DNA from: Blasia pusilla
Lineage: Eukaryota > Marchantiophyta > Marchantiopsida > Blasiales
Assembly (NCBI GenBank): GCA_050084515.1
Contig: CM114273.1
Span: 36,146,001-36,210,000, forward strand
DNA: 64,000 bases
Direction of reading: 5' to 3'
A model generated the notes under the pieces. The model saw only the letters and a list, made by a program, of their open reading frames with translations. It was not told the DNA's origin and ran no database searches. Shown here in pieces: positions 1 to 11,714 of the stretch (position 1 is the first letter of the stretch; every line of letters begins with the position of its first letter). The position numbers and the translations under genes were made by a program.

Positions 1-2900
1 CTTTCTGTCCTCCTTGTGCAGTCCTCTCCATGCCTGCTACTCTGGCTAATGCTAGACTTTCCATGTACCCATTTCTTCTAGATTACCATCCTTGTCTACC
101 ATTTCTTTTTCGTATTTTTCCACTTTACCCTCTCACCTTCCTAACAGGGTATTTCAAAACGAGCATGGACTTTCTACTGATCTTCGGGTGTTTGTCGGCC
201 TATCTCCGTCTATTTCCTTGAGATGGAGTTGCAAGTGGTCTCAAAACTACTCCTGAGTGAGAGCTGTGCACAGATGGGGAAAGAGGTAGGGAGTGATAGG
301 TTGAAGTATGTGATTTGCATTGGTACATTTTCCTTTAGGTGAGGAAGGAGGAAGTGTGGGATGAGCCACACAAACGTCATGGACAAGAGTTGTGGAGGTT
401 ACTCTCTTGACGGGAGTTTTGATGGAGACCTCTGGAGACTCAATTGACAGCTGGTCTGCTTCACGGAGGAGAAGCTTCAAGAGCATATATATTATCCAGA
501 TTACCAAACTTGAGATATTAGGACTTACACCAACCGGACCAGAATGTTTTAAGTTTTGGAAGACAAGTGCTGCTTGGCTCTCAATAAGGTTACCAAAGTC
601 TTCAGCGTACTGGTGACTTTTGCAGGGGTTTCAATATAGTGGAAGATCTGGAAGAAAGCTTTATTGTTAAGCATTGGTTTCTCCAATCTTTGTAGCGATC
701 TACAGTAGCTTGTACAGGAGATGATGGAAACGTGATAAGTAGTACAAGGAGTGGATGGGTAGTAGTTGTAAAATAGGCAATAAGTTGGAACAAGAGTTTG
801 GTGACAGGCAATATTTATACAAATTGAAGCTTCGGAGTCTTTCTGTGCTCACTTGTTGTACTTGATCCTCACATTGGATTTCCACTACCCAGTAGCCTTA
901 AAAGAAGAGGCTCCCTGGACTTCGAATGTAGTTCGGATTCTGGGTAGTAGTTTGTTTATCCTTGACTATTTTGAAGAGGGTTGGTACTACCGTTCTCGTC
1001 TTGGTGGCGCATGAGTTGTAAACCTACAAGGTATCCTATTATGTGATTTTCTTGTGGTGCTTGTTTGAAAAGATGCCCTTCTGTCCGGACTCAATAACGT
1101 TTGACTATCTGGAATCTAATTGTATGTGAGGAAGAGGCTGGCATCAAAGTTGTGGTCAAACCTTGCCATAATGAAGTGCTTATTTTGGGTACTTCAAAGG
1201 TGGTATGTACATAGCAGTAAGTGCTCTTTATGAAACAAACCTGAGGAAAGAGGATTTTATCTTCACAGCCAAGCAATATTTTATTTCAGGATGTCTATAG
1301 GCCTTTGATGAAGTCCAGGTAGTGTAGTATAGAGTAGTACAGATTTCACCGATGTGGCTGGGACTTTGTCTTTGTAATGGGTGTGTTAGAGTTTGATCGA
1401 GCACTCCTTTCTTTGTGTGGAGGGTGCAACCAGGATTGTTATGCCAGCAAGATGTTCAGAGTAGTGGTATTGGTTGGGGACAATTGAGAGCGTGGCTTGT
1501 CACCTTCTTTGGAAGAGTGGGAAAGGTGAAGTCTTGGAAACATTTGAGTTTCTCTGCATGGGTTGATTGTCGCGTCTAAAGATTTGGATGAAAGAAACCT
1601 GAGACCTTCTGTTTTACATTGTGTGCCCGGTTGGTCATTTGTATGTATGATATTCAACGCATTTTTCGGACCGTGTCTTGAAATCACAAAGTGTTCCATA
1701 ATTTTCCAAACACAGAATAGAAGGATTGTAACTAGTTATGTCAAGAAGTTTGTTTCATCTGATTTTCTTAGTCTGACGTTAACACTTACTTTCCCTCCAT
1801 CTAACTATTACTGGGTGGGGATGATAGTGAGGTGGTGATACACTAGGTTTTCGTGCTGATTTGCAGCTGTCGTTCTGGTTGCAGCCGGGCTATCAAGGTG
1901 GCAAAGGTTGATACTGCTGCATGTGTACTTCTGGTGGGATGAAGATGTTATCTTGACTTGACCAAAAGAGTGAAGGCAATGTGGACTTTGCATGGTTTGT
2001 GTAAGGAAAGGTGTTCATTGATAGTTGAGTCCATCAAGTGGTCTGGTGCTAGGGGCAATGAACACTATTCACGGCACACACCCATGTTAGTTTCCTATAA
2101 TTGGGAGGGTCTGTAGGAGGTGCAGAGGCCACATGACATGTCCACTCGTCAATGGTGTTGCCACTACAGCTTGCGGTATTCCAATGGCTTGTGCTACCTC
2201 TCATGACCTTCCTTGTCTCGCCTATGGAAAATTGGTTCAGAAGTTCTGTAACTCCTCACACTCACACTCACGACCAGTGAATTTGAGCGTCCCTTACCAT
2301 CATTCAATTTTTGAGGCTGCTTTCGTCTTCATTGCACCATTGTTAAACCATCTAAATAACGGCAGTTTTTAGTGACACCACTGCAGGCTGTTTTCCCCTC
2401 TGGAAAGTTATGAATGAGCTGGTCTTTCTGGTGGCAAACTCTTTCTGGTGATTTTACCGTGAACTGTGTTGCCATTTGTGGTTCTTTTGATTTCCAAAAT
2501 TCACGCTTCATTTCGGTTTCTATGGAGAACGCAAGAATGATTTGACACAAAATTTATATCAGGTGAAAATTCTTTTCTAACAAAATGACCATTTCTGAGA
2601 GAAGGGTTTAGGATACAGCTCGTACGTCTGGTAAATTGTTTGTGCCGGGACATGACAAATCGCCAGCACTCTTCTAATCAGCCACTGTGGAGAAGTTGAA
2701 GAGTCATGTATCATCACTATGCTTCCGAAATCATGAAAATTAGAATGTGAAATCTGGCGCTCCGAAAGTGGAGTTATGATATCCACCCACGATGCCTCTC
2801 TGCAGACCAACCCTGGTAGGAAGGCAGGCCCCGACACGCAATATGCAAAAGTGGGTCTAGGGAGGACGGGACGCCCTCCTGGCAGACGTTGGAAAGAGTA
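1..2900. other. No recognisable gene
   Basis: Only short reading frames (up to about 90 codons) occur on both strands and none resembles a family I know. The plus strand is rich in T and G, with no obvious tandem structure. It could be intron or UTR of a gene lying outside the left edge, or decayed repeat; the sequence does not decide. Confidence 0.5.
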
Positions 2901-3011
2901 CCAAATTTCACTCTTATTATCTAACTCGTGGGAGGAGGGTTTGAGTGGTGGTATTCACATATGCACAGTGTGATCCATCCCGTTGGTCGAGATGTAGTTG
3001 ACAAGATGGTT

Positions 3012-3069
3012 GCCAACATGGATGGGCGGATTCGGATGGCGCCAACATGGATGGGCGGATTCGGATGGT
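3012..3069. repeat. 29-bp direct duplication
   Basis: Two adjacent 29-base copies (3012-3040 and 3041-3069) are identical except for the last base. The unit begins GCCAACATGGATGGGC. It lies in a short GC-richer stretch left of the PIF/Harbinger element. A TTAGAGC motif like that element's end recurs at about 3129 and 3150, so this may be a small relative of the element. Confidence 0.8.
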
Positions 3070-3791
3070 GGTGAATAAGGCCCTAATGCACAACGTAGGT
3101 GAAGCAAGGCGGTGGCTACAACCTCGCATTAGAGCCATCGGTTGTAGTTAGAGCATTGCCTTAGACAAGAACTTTGACACATGGTTTTCCTCCAACCGAC
3201 GTCGTAAAATCATGGTAATTGTTGGTGGAGCATGTACCAACCGATGTTGAGGAGCAAGCAAGCCACATGGCGTAGCTGATGTCAATGGTCGGATGTGATA
3301 ATGTAGACCGTCAGACATGATAGATCGCGAAGTTGTTCCACGTTGTTGAAGGAACACCCCATTTTTGCTAGGACGACACATAAGGGCATAGGGATGCATT
3401 TGTGAGTATGGCCGATTGTGCTTAGAGCATTCCCACCCGTCCGGTAAGAGTGCTGGCCGGAGTCATTTTTGGTGGACAGGAATCAAAATTCCAAAATTTT
3501 AAACACCACCGCGGGGCGCCATCTTCAAATACAATGGTCTGGCCCGCCAAAATTTCATCCCTCTCCGCCAGATTTGCATACAAGTGGCGGGCCGCTACCA
3601 TGACCCCAACACTTGGAATCATTGTTCTACGGTTCAGATCTACACACACTGGATCATATCAACGGATCAGTTGCAAACTAATATTTGGCTTGGACGTGGT
3701 ACTGCCACAATCGTCTCATCGTATACTGCGAGCTACAGTGTTGTTCAAGCTTTGCGTGCTTTCCTCTCACGTTCTTCGTGCATCCTATATC

Positions 3792-4614
3792 ATGGCAGAG
3801 GGCAACAAGTCTCGTGGTCAAAATTTTTCAAAAGCAGAGCTCAATCAACTTTGCTACTCGTGGATGCATGTTTCTCAGGATCCAATAGTTGGTGCAGCTC
3901 AAAGAAATGTGACATTTTGGGATCGTGTAGCCCAACACTACAATCAACGCAGACCTCAGGGCACCCAGGAGAGACCAAGTAGATCACTTGAGAGCAAATG
4001 GGGAGAGCTCAAGCATGATGTAGCAAAATTTGCAGGGGCATATGCCAATGTGGAAGAGTTGAACTTGTCTTTGAGAAAAGCACACGAGTTGTATGCTACC
4101 AAGCATCCGAAGAAAAAGGAATTCCAACACTTGGATTGCTAGTCTTTTTTGAGCTCAAGGTTTGCTATCATAGTTGATGACATGGCCACAAGGGACAAGG
4201 GGAAGGGAAAATCGAAGGAGAAAGGGAGGTTGGCAACCCACAAGGAGAACCCACCTCCAACTCCACAGTATCCAGACTATATTCAGACTATATTCAGAAT
4301 TTTCAAACTATGTCTGAGAGTGGGGAAGTAGATGAAGGGAGCAACAATCCGTATGGGAGGTCCATTGGCAACAAGGCAGCCAAGAAGCTAAAAAGTGAAG
4401 AGTGTGCATTTTGAGTTGCTTGCTTATGCCCAACGAGATATGGTGTTCATAAACAATAAGAGGTTGAAACTTCTGGACCTCCACAATTTATTCACTTTGA
4501 GGGCAACACATGTTGATGAGGAGTGTAGAGAATATTTTCAACTAGCCAGAGCACGAGAGCTCATCAAATTCAAAAAGCAAATTGAGAAGGAGACTTGGAG
4601 GAATCAATGGCAAT
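3792..4614 (+). pseudogene. PIF/Harbinger ORF1 (Myb/trihelix-like DNA-binding protein), broken
   Basis: From the ATG at 3792 the frame reads through RGQNFSKAELNQLC, SWMHVSQDPIVG, FWDRVAQHYNQRRP and KHPKKKEFQHLDC, then stops at 4140-4142. This is the Myb/SANT-like N-terminal half of plant PIF/Harbinger ORF1 proteins, often annotated as NAM-associated or glutathione S-transferase T3-like. The C-terminal half continues in other frames: a lysine-rich linker near 4190-4260, then GNKAAKKLKSEE near 4368-4403, then a helical tail ending at 4614. At least one stop and two frameshifts separate the parts, so no full protein can be made. Intact relatives bind transposon ends and help bring the transposase to them. 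A longer open frame begins upstream at 3450, but its extra N-terminus has no family resemblance, so 3792 is preferred. Confidence 0.7.
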
Positions 4615-5217
4615 GAGGCGCACAAGCACTGCCTCTAGAAGTCCGCTGCCTAGACTTGAGGAGAATGCAAACCTAAATGTGCAGCAACATTCTCTTGAAG
4701 TACAAAATTTCTCTCATGTCAACTTGCATGACCTTGTAGTAGACTTGGAAGAGCAGACATGATGAATTAAGATTTGCTATATTGCATGAACTTCAAGGAA
4801 AAGGAAGCAAATGTGATGGTGAATCTTACGCTTTATTGCACGGAGGCAATGAATGTTGTAATTTTGTACAGAAGTTTGATTGAACACAATGAATTTGAGA
4901 CATGCATTCCATTTGAGTAGTGGAGTGTGACATTGCATATGAGACACCCAAATCCTAATCATGGAATGCGAGTACACTGTATGAATTCAATCTAATATTG
5001 CAAAATAGATTGAATCCTCATTGAGCAATTATATAACATATGCTTGCTGAATGGCCTTGTCAATCTAATCTTGATTCCCTAGATAATCAAATATGTGTCC
5101 TTTCCCTCTCAAATCCCATAAGTGGTCCACTAGATCATTGCGCAACATGTAATGTGTATCAGTATCCTTAATCACTCAGGTTGCAACAAGATACTCCTGC
5201 CAATCGTGGGTGGGCAA

Positions 5218-5960
5218 TCATCTTCCACTTTTGGCTCGATCACTATAATCCCAATCAAGAGGTAGGCGCTCCAACCTTTCGTCTTCCACAATCATATTGT
5301 GCAAAATTGCATAGGCCAACAACACATCCTTGATGTCACTTTGCTTGTGCATTCTCATTGGATTTCGTACAATAGCAAATCTATGTTGAAGGACACCAAA
5401 TGCTCTTTCCACATCCTTCCTGGCACCTTCTTGACACTTCGCAAACCATTTCCTAGCATCACCTTGTGGCAACAAATAGTTGGGACAAAAATAGACCAAT
5501 TAGGATAAATTGAATTTGTGAGAAGCTAGGTAGTACCTATGATACTGCCTTCCATTCACCGTGAACTCCACTTCATTAGCTCACTTTGCAAGAAAGTTTT
5601 CACCAAAGGTGACCTATCTAGAACATTCAAATCATTGTTGCCTCCCGGAAGTCCAAAATACGCATGTCCACAGTGATTGATCTGCAATAGCCTCCAACAC
5701 AATTGGTTTTTCTCCAATGCATCTTTGTTTGTGAAAAGACCTTGCCATGCTACAAAACAGTTCTTCCAAACATAATGCATACAATCGAGGGAAACAAACA
5801 TTCCAAGAAATCCTCATTGCTCATTGATGCGAAATTGTGCCTCCATATCTTCCTTCGTTGGTTGTCTAAGATACTCATTTTGAAATGCAATCCGAATGGC
5901 CCCAAAAAATTTCTTCAGCGATTGCATTTCTGAATGGAGGAAAAACCTTGAACTCGTGCA
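5218..5960 (-). pseudogene. PIF/Harbinger DDE transposase, broken and 5'-truncated
   Basis: Read on the minus strand, pieces of a plant PIF/Harbinger transposase appear in order: IAFQNEYLRQPTKEDME, SLDCMHYVWKNC, KPIVLEAIADQSLW, FGLPGGNNDLNVLDRSPL, then ARKDVERAFGVLQ and LHNMIVEDERLERL. They contain the three catalytic acids of the DDE nuclease: D in LDCMHY, D in NNDLNVL, E in KDVERAF. The pieces lie in different frames and there is a stop between VNGRQYHRYYL and the ARKDVERAF block, so the gene is dead. The N-terminal helix-turn-helix region is absent because the copy ends at about 5960 against Gypsy sequence. Intact members cut and rejoin DNA at TTA or TAA targets. Confidence 0.75.
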
Positions 5961-6273
5961 ACATCTCGTTTTTGCTGGACCTTGATGACCATGATGTATG
6001 GATGCGAGCATGTTCTCAGAGGGCTGAGTTGTTTCGGAGAGTGATGCCGATGGCGTTCGAGAACTTGGCGATTGCACAACATCGGGATACATTGAGGTAT
6101 GCAACTATTCGGGGTGGTGGTTATCAACCAACTATCTGGAGGTTTCATCAGGGAGATTATGTCTACTTGCAGTAGACGGCACCGACGACGTTGGATGTGA
6201 CTGCAAGGCGCCCTATCCTAAGAGTGCGTGATGTTTTGCCACCCGGTGTTCTCTTGCTGGAGGAACACGATGG

Positions 6274-6507
6274 ATGGTATGGAAGGACCATATGCGTAAT
6301 TGTGCGCCATGTCACCTTCGTAACATTGATGGTACAGTAGATCCGAGCTTAGCAGTAGTTCCTGCAGACTTGCGTTGTATGTTGTGTGGTTCTATCCGTG
6401 GTGCGGCCACGATGCTAGTCTGTGATGGATGTTCGAGAGGTTGGGATATGGCATGTCTGAAAACACCTCTCACTAGGGTTCCTCAGGGACGATGGATGTG
6501 TCCCTGA
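6274..6507 (+). pseudogene. PHD-finger C-terminus of a Gypsy polyprotein
   Basis: The reading frame contains CAPCHL, CMLCGSIRGAATMLVCDGC, SRGWDMACL and GRWMCP, which is the Cys4-His-Cys3 spacing of a PHD finger. Two ligands are altered. The usual His (GWHMxC) is Asp in GWDMAC, and the final Cys is preceded by a stop (CP-stop-CT). PHD fingers normally read histone tails, so the intact version could direct integration or bind chromatin, much as chromodomains do in chromoviruses. That role is inference. This copy is a relic without the rest of the polyprotein. Confidence 0.6.
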
Positions 6508-6703
6508 TGTACATAGAGGAGATACTAGGTAGGTTTCGATTCCGACTTTTTCTATGACATGGATGACAGGAAGGCGACTAACAATGGGGCCACATGAGCA
6601 CCCGACCTTCTTGCTCTTAGTGTCCGAGAGATGTATGTCATGGTAAGTAGGGATAGATGGCTATCTGGAGTTAGAGGGACCTAACCACCAGCTAGAGGGG
6701 CGA

Positions 6704-6828
6704 TTGGAGATATTTTAGTACTTCTTGTCTCGTTGTTTGGATGCCATGAGTTAGCATGGGATCATGCGTGTTTTTGTGTGTATTCGGTGACATCAATGTA
6801 TATTGTGTAGCGATGTTGATGCGCACGA
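6704..6828 (+). repeat. Gypsy LTR-derived segment (partial copy)
   Basis: This 125-base segment, from TTGGAGATATTTTAG to GCGCACGA, is repeated with few changes at 7328-7452, where it forms the end of the LTR-like unit 6833-7454. It sits directly upstream of that unit, giving an A-B-A' order. Whether it is the start of a longer LTR or a leftover piece of a second LTR cannot be decided from this window. Confidence 0.7.
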
Positions 6829-6832
6829 AAGT

Positions 6833-7454
6833 TGTCACGTCTTTTAAAATAGATCGGTGAGATCTAGTAGAGCGCCTTCGTGAGTAGTGTAGGACACGCT
6901 CAGAAGGTCGAGGATGACATGCTGAGGCCCCGGGAAACCTTCGTTTCGGCTCATTTGGAGCCATATTGAGGAACTTACTATTTTAGGTAAGTACCATTTT
7001 GAGTATATGATCGACTTTATATTTTTGGTAAGTGGCCCTTGACCTCCTACATCAGGTCAAGAGTCAAGGAGGTGACTTGGGAGAATAAGTTACCATGGAG
7101 AGAGCTTGGGAGATGGGAGGGGTATACCTCAAGGAGAGAGAGTTTGAGAGCTCATTCTTTCTTTGTTGAACCTTTTGGCATGAGGTGGCGGAGCTTTGGT
7201 CGCTTGCCTTGTGAGTGTAACCCGAGCCTCTCATTGGGAGAGTGGGTTTGGTTTGACATGAGAGAGAGTGCACACCTTTGAGAGCTATGATGTGAGATGG
7301 TGTAGAGAGAGATTGGATCTTACTGTATTGGAGATATTTTAATACTTCTTGTCTCGTTGTTTTGATGCCATGAGTTAACATGGGATCGTGCGTGTTTGTG
7401 TGTGTGTTCGGTGACAGCGATGTATGTTGTGTAGTGATGTGTATGCGCACGACA
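6833..7454 (+). mobile_element. Gypsy LTR-like unit
   Basis: A 622-base unit starts TGTCACGTC and ends GCGCACGACA, so it has the TG...CA ends of an LTR. A second copy lies in the opposite direction at 22580-23219 and matches over its whole length, with homology starting exactly at TGTCACGTC. That shared start supports the left border. The unit follows the 3' part of a Gypsy element, so it is probably the 3' LTR. Reading frames inside it (for example 7039-7281) have mirror images in the inverted copy and are not genes. Confidence 0.6.
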
Positions 7455-9954
7455 CGGCGGAGTAATTCTCAATGACCCCTTCCGTACTCTCACACTTAAG
7501 GGTGAAACTATAACAACCTCTCAAGTGATGTAGAGTCACAAGTTGCTAGAGGTGCGTGCATAGAGGGCTCTCAAGTGGTAACCACTTCTCCGTGGAGATT
7601 CCCCTTGAGCGGGCACGACATGCACACCACCCTATGTTCTATGGGGGGCAAGTTGAAGACCGCTGTTCAATGGTTTTTTACGATCCATAGCCACAAAGTT
7701 ATGGCTATAGGTACACTGTTCTTGCAATTGTGCTTCGGCTCTCTAGAAATATTCCATAGTGGTAAACATGTTACCGAGATAATGATGAATCTCAGGCCTT
7801 TCGCGTGCGCATAGATGATAATGTTGTTCATTTTGTAGGTGTGATAGTGACATACTTTACAATGTTGGATCACCAAAATCGTTCACAATTAACAAGTTGA
7901 AGTTGATTACTTCCCAATAATTACCTTGGAACTATCTTCTATAAAGAAAACCAAGAACTGCATAAAAAGGTGGTTGGGGAATCAATGGGAAGTATAAAAG
8001 GAGGACAACTAAAGGAGTTGTTATCGACACCCACCCAAGGTGAAAGACAAGCCCTAGATTGATGTTGTATATATATATAATTGTTGGCATTCTTGAGAAA
8101 ATTGCATTGGATAAAACTATAAGTGTGGTATGACCCATCTTTGCAAAAGGAGAACCTCCTTGAGAATCTAGTTGAACCTCTCATGTTAAGGTTCTGACAA
8201 CCTATCAGCATTACCGCGTATGCCACTACCTCTAGCACTCAATTGCAAACCCCGGGCACAAATCTTTCATACTGGCTCACATTGACATGATAATAGTGAG
8301 TTGCAACCCATCCATAAACTCATGGAGGACTAATGTCGCTGAAATTTCTATAAAATTTGGACATGTGGACGAAAACCAGGTCAAAAAGAAGATAAACCAA
8401 GTTCAAGGAGAGTGAAAGAAAATCTCTGTAAGAACTCAACTCAGAAGACGTGCTTCAGAAAAGTGCACATCCAAAAAATTTCACCAAGAAAGTGTCGTTG
8501 GAAATTTAAAACCGAAAATCATCAAACTGGTTCAATTCTTTTTGATGCATGGCTGCCTCTTTACCACATGTGGACTACTAGACACTGGCATTGCATATCC
8601 GTGTTACTATGCTACTACTCTTGCGAAAGAAAGCCACCAACAAAGCTCACCAAATAGGGCTAGTCTGCTCGATCTAATGACAAAAAAATTAAAAGAAAAA
8701 CAGGAGTAAACAAATACTGACTTTGATTACAGAGGTAATTTCTTTCTCCAAGCTCCACGAAGTCACAACAGATTACAGATACATGGAATAGCTTCACAGA
8801 GGTCAAATAGGAAAGGAAACTCTGTACTTACAAAAACATGAGAGAGATCTGATTGATCATACTACTCATAAACTTCCTCCCTATAGGAAGAAGAGACTCT
8901 CTACACTATTGATGCCTTTTCAGGCAGCATATTATCTCCCCCAGCAGCAGGTCCTCCAAAACATCAACTCCTTCTATCACAATGGGTCAGCCACCCAAGC
9001 TGAGGGGCAGCAATCATAAAGTTTGCAGGTCCAGGAGTTGGGGAAAGTAGGAAGAGAATGAAAGTGCTCTGGTAAGCCTATTGCTCTTATAGGATAGCCC
9101 CTGGCTATCTTAAACCCTAAAAGTCTTTAACTAAGGCTAAAGGAGGCTATTATGAAACCCTAAGGGTTTTTAACTAAGACTAAAAAAGGCTATTGCGAAA
9201 TCCTAAAGGTCTAGTTAATAAACCTGAAAATAGAATTTTACCTATAGATAAAAAATAACTTTTCAGAATAAAAAGTAGATTTTTTTGTTCCTGATCTTAC
9301 AGTTGCAATTTCAACAAAAATGAGACCTACCTAAACATCCATCCAAGGCTGTCTAACGAAGCAATTCGATAACCCACCATCACAAGTTGAACTTCAACTT
9401 CACCAACACCTATCTTTCTTATATATGATCGTAATAAAAACGGCGCATGCGACCAACTACACTATCAAAAGTACATATAAACCTCAAGCTACATCCATCT
9501 TTCCCCATGAAAGACTGTGGACTTGAGCATTCTATCTCCTACCACACCCTAGAAGGGCTAAAGTTGCAAAAGTTCTTGAAACCCACCTCCTCTCCATATA
9601 CCGTGGGGAAGATCCAAGAGAACCCTCCCCCAAGCGTACCCAAAAAAGCGATAACCTACAAGGTTCACATGAGAACCCACATGTCGATTTGGTCAACATG
9701 TAACATCATATTAATAACTTCCTACACATCAGAACACTCATACTTCAGCAAATTTGACATTGCAACATTGTAAGAGATTTTTTTTGGTTAGTAAATGAAA
9801 TACCGTTGTGGGACAAAATACACAGTGCCACACAGTGCCACTTACAATCACCTGGCTCATTTACATTAGAGGGATTGAACCTTTCCCAGCCATTTGCAAC
9901 CTCAAAAATATTCTCTGATCTATATACAGAAACCTAGTCTATAATGTTCATAAG
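7455..9954. other. No recognisable gene; short internal repeat near 9.1 kb
   Basis: No reading frame here resembles a known family. A small palindromic stretch (TAGCCA...TGGCTA) lies at about 7688-7707. At about 9105-9215 a 50-60 base AT-rich motif containing AAACCCTAA is repeated two and a half times. The last part (9.4-9.95 kb) is the 3' flank of the POP5 gene. Confidence 0.5.
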
Positions 9955-11714
9955 CTAGCCTTCCATGGCATGTGCCCTGCTAGTTGTTCTGTTGGATAGC
10001 ACCAGCTCTTCCTTCGTAAATTTCCGTTTCATTTGAAGTTCCAACAACCTCAGCTTCTTATCATCAAACTTGACGATTGTCCTCCGGCATATTTTCGGGT
10101 TTCCTGTCAGAAAATCCAATTTCCTGATCAATCCAGATTCCCATCTGATCTTCATCAAAAGATTAGAGCAAAAAATTCACCAAAGTTTATCAAATACCAA
10201 GAGGGCCTGAGGTAATTCTTGAAAGAGGTACGCACCACTCAAGTCAAGTAGATTGAAAATCATGGGTAACTTCTGAATGTTGGTCATAAAAGTGATTGCA
10301 CACCACACCTTTTGAAATTCTTGTCGGGCACACCGCAACAAACAAAGGCCTGTTACCGAATTTAAGTATTTCACTGCCAAAAGAGACGGTGGTTAGTTTC
10401 TTTTTCTCTCTACATCTACCTACCACTGTCCACCCAGAGCATGGGATCCCAAGGCTACAACAGGCACTACTTAATGAATACCATCTCTCTCCCTGAACAA
10501 AACCCAGTGTGACATGCAGGGCAAGGACATGAATGTATTGAAGGACAGTTTGATTATATTCAATGGCGAGGAGGAGGACCAAGATCGACACTGGTACTGG
10601 AGCAAACAGAAGACACCCCGAGTGCTCACATACAAGTATCTTGGCATAATGGCAAGTATCTTGGTTTCAGGCTTAAATATCTGAAAGCATCTAATCCTCA
10701 CCTCTTAGTGGTTCCCCATCTAGCCACTTGGCTAAAGAGGCGCTGTAAAACTAGTAGGCCATCTTGTCTCTAGCAACCATCCAGACTAGTATATAGCCTC
10801 CGACTTGGATGAGTATAGTCTGTGAAGTTCTCCATAACGTTCATATGCAGCTCTGCTATCATATCATAGCCATCATATCGTACATTTGTTAATATTAAGC
10901 TCAAGTTCAGGATGATAACATCCCTTTGGACATCAAAAAATGCACAATGAGAACAGAACTAAACTCTTGCATCTTGTCTGATGATGGGCGTGATCCTCTT
11001 GTCACTACTTGGTCTCCTGCACAAAATTCATAACACACAGAGCAAGAGCATAGCTAATGTTGCTAAGCTGGTAACAGCAGAACTGTTCCAACACATTCAG
11101 GAGACTGTACTCATTAAGTAGTGCCTGTCGTAGCCTTGTGACCATAGACCCCGCGCCCTGGTTGGACGGTGCTTGAGACTGGGATGGGTGTAGAGAGAGG
11201 AGTAAGTGAAGAAGGTACCATATGAGAGGAGGGAGGCACTCTTATATAGTGTGAGAGTATACACTCTCATTCAGGAGAGAGAGAGAGAAAGAGAGAGAGT
11301 TCCAACAGCACAGGGTCTAGGGTAGCAAGACAATGACAGTTACCATCTAGATGAATACAATATCCCTTCACACTAATATTAACTTACGAAGACACCATTG
11401 TCCTTTACCACTGATGCTTCCCTATTTCTAGGTCAATTTGGCCTACCAAAGTACTGCAAATATGGTAATTTCAAGTTCCACGACCGTCTTGGTTTCCTGT
11501 GCAATAACCCTGCTCTGTGTCCCTTAAGTGTTTGTGGTGACTGACCTTGCAAAGATGGAAGAGAAGACGAAAGACCATGCTCTCCAAAGTTCAAAGCAAT
11601 GCTTTCTTGTATAGCGGATCGCACAACCCCATGAGTTAAAGTGGCAGGATTGGGCCCAGGATCACCCAACCATAGTATCTCCATCAGCAAATAGCGATTC
11701 TTGAACATTACCAT
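9955..11714 (-). CDS. POP5: POP5, RNase P/MRP protein subunit (three exons)
   Basis: The gene encodes a 151-residue member of the Rpp14/Pop5 family. These are small proteins that bind the RNA core of RNase P (tRNA 5'-end processing) and RNase MRP (rRNA processing) in the nucleus and nucleolus. Minus-strand exons are 11714-11546, 10373-10236 and 10103-9955 (169+138+149 bases = 152 codons with stop). Borders are CAAG|GTCAGT, TTGGCAG|TG, GAGTG|GTGCGT and CTGACAG|GA, both introns phase 1. Landmarks: MVMFKNRYLLMEI at the start, SAIQESIALNFGEHGL (about 33-48), QVKYLNSVTGLCLLRC across junction 1 (about 56-71), VWCAITFMTN, and FNLLDLSG leading into CRRT at junction 2. Spacing across both junctions fits plant POP5. 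An upstream in-frame ATG at 11840 exists, but the family starts at MVxFKxRY, so 11714 was chosen. The first intron is about 1.17 kb. Divergent from the gene at 15632. Confidence 0.88.

Larger units (their letters stand above)
3425..5960. mobile_element. PIF/Harbinger-type DNA transposon, truncated
   Basis: The stretch holds both PIF/Harbinger genes in convergent order: a Myb/trihelix-like ORF1 on the plus strand and a DDE transposase on the minus strand. Both are broken by stops and frameshifts. The left border is probably 3425, where GAGCATTCCCACCCG follows TTA, the usual 3-bp target of this superfamily. The right end is missing: the 5' part of the transposase gene stops at about 5945-5975, where sense sequence of a Gypsy element begins. 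The matching right terminal inverted repeat was not found, so the left border rests on motif resemblance only. Confidence 0.6.
5970..6828 (+). mobile_element. Ty3/Gypsy retrotransposon, 3' part with PHD finger
   Basis: The plus strand carries the end of a Gypsy-type polyprotein. AFENLAIAQHRDTLRYA and WRFHQGDYVYL match the region after the integrase core (the GDxVxL segment). After a stop at about 6175 and a frame change, the chain continues to a PHD-like zinc finger ending at 6507. Everything upstream (gag, protease, RT, integrase core) is missing; the copy starts abruptly at about 5960-5975 inside the PIF/Harbinger transposase. About 200 bases of non-coding sequence follow the finger. A short purine-rich run (AGAGGGGCGA) at about 6694 then leads into LTR-related sequence at 6704. 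Confidence 0.6.

Noticed and set aside
7039-7450. Protein-coding frames of 80 and 128 codons at 7.0-7.4 kb
   Set aside because: They lie inside the LTR-like unit and recur in the inverted copy at 22.6-23.0 kb.
9105-9215. Interstitial telomere repeat (AAACCCTAA)
   Set aside because: The motif appears only two or three times within a longer 50-60 base repeat, not as a tandem heptamer.
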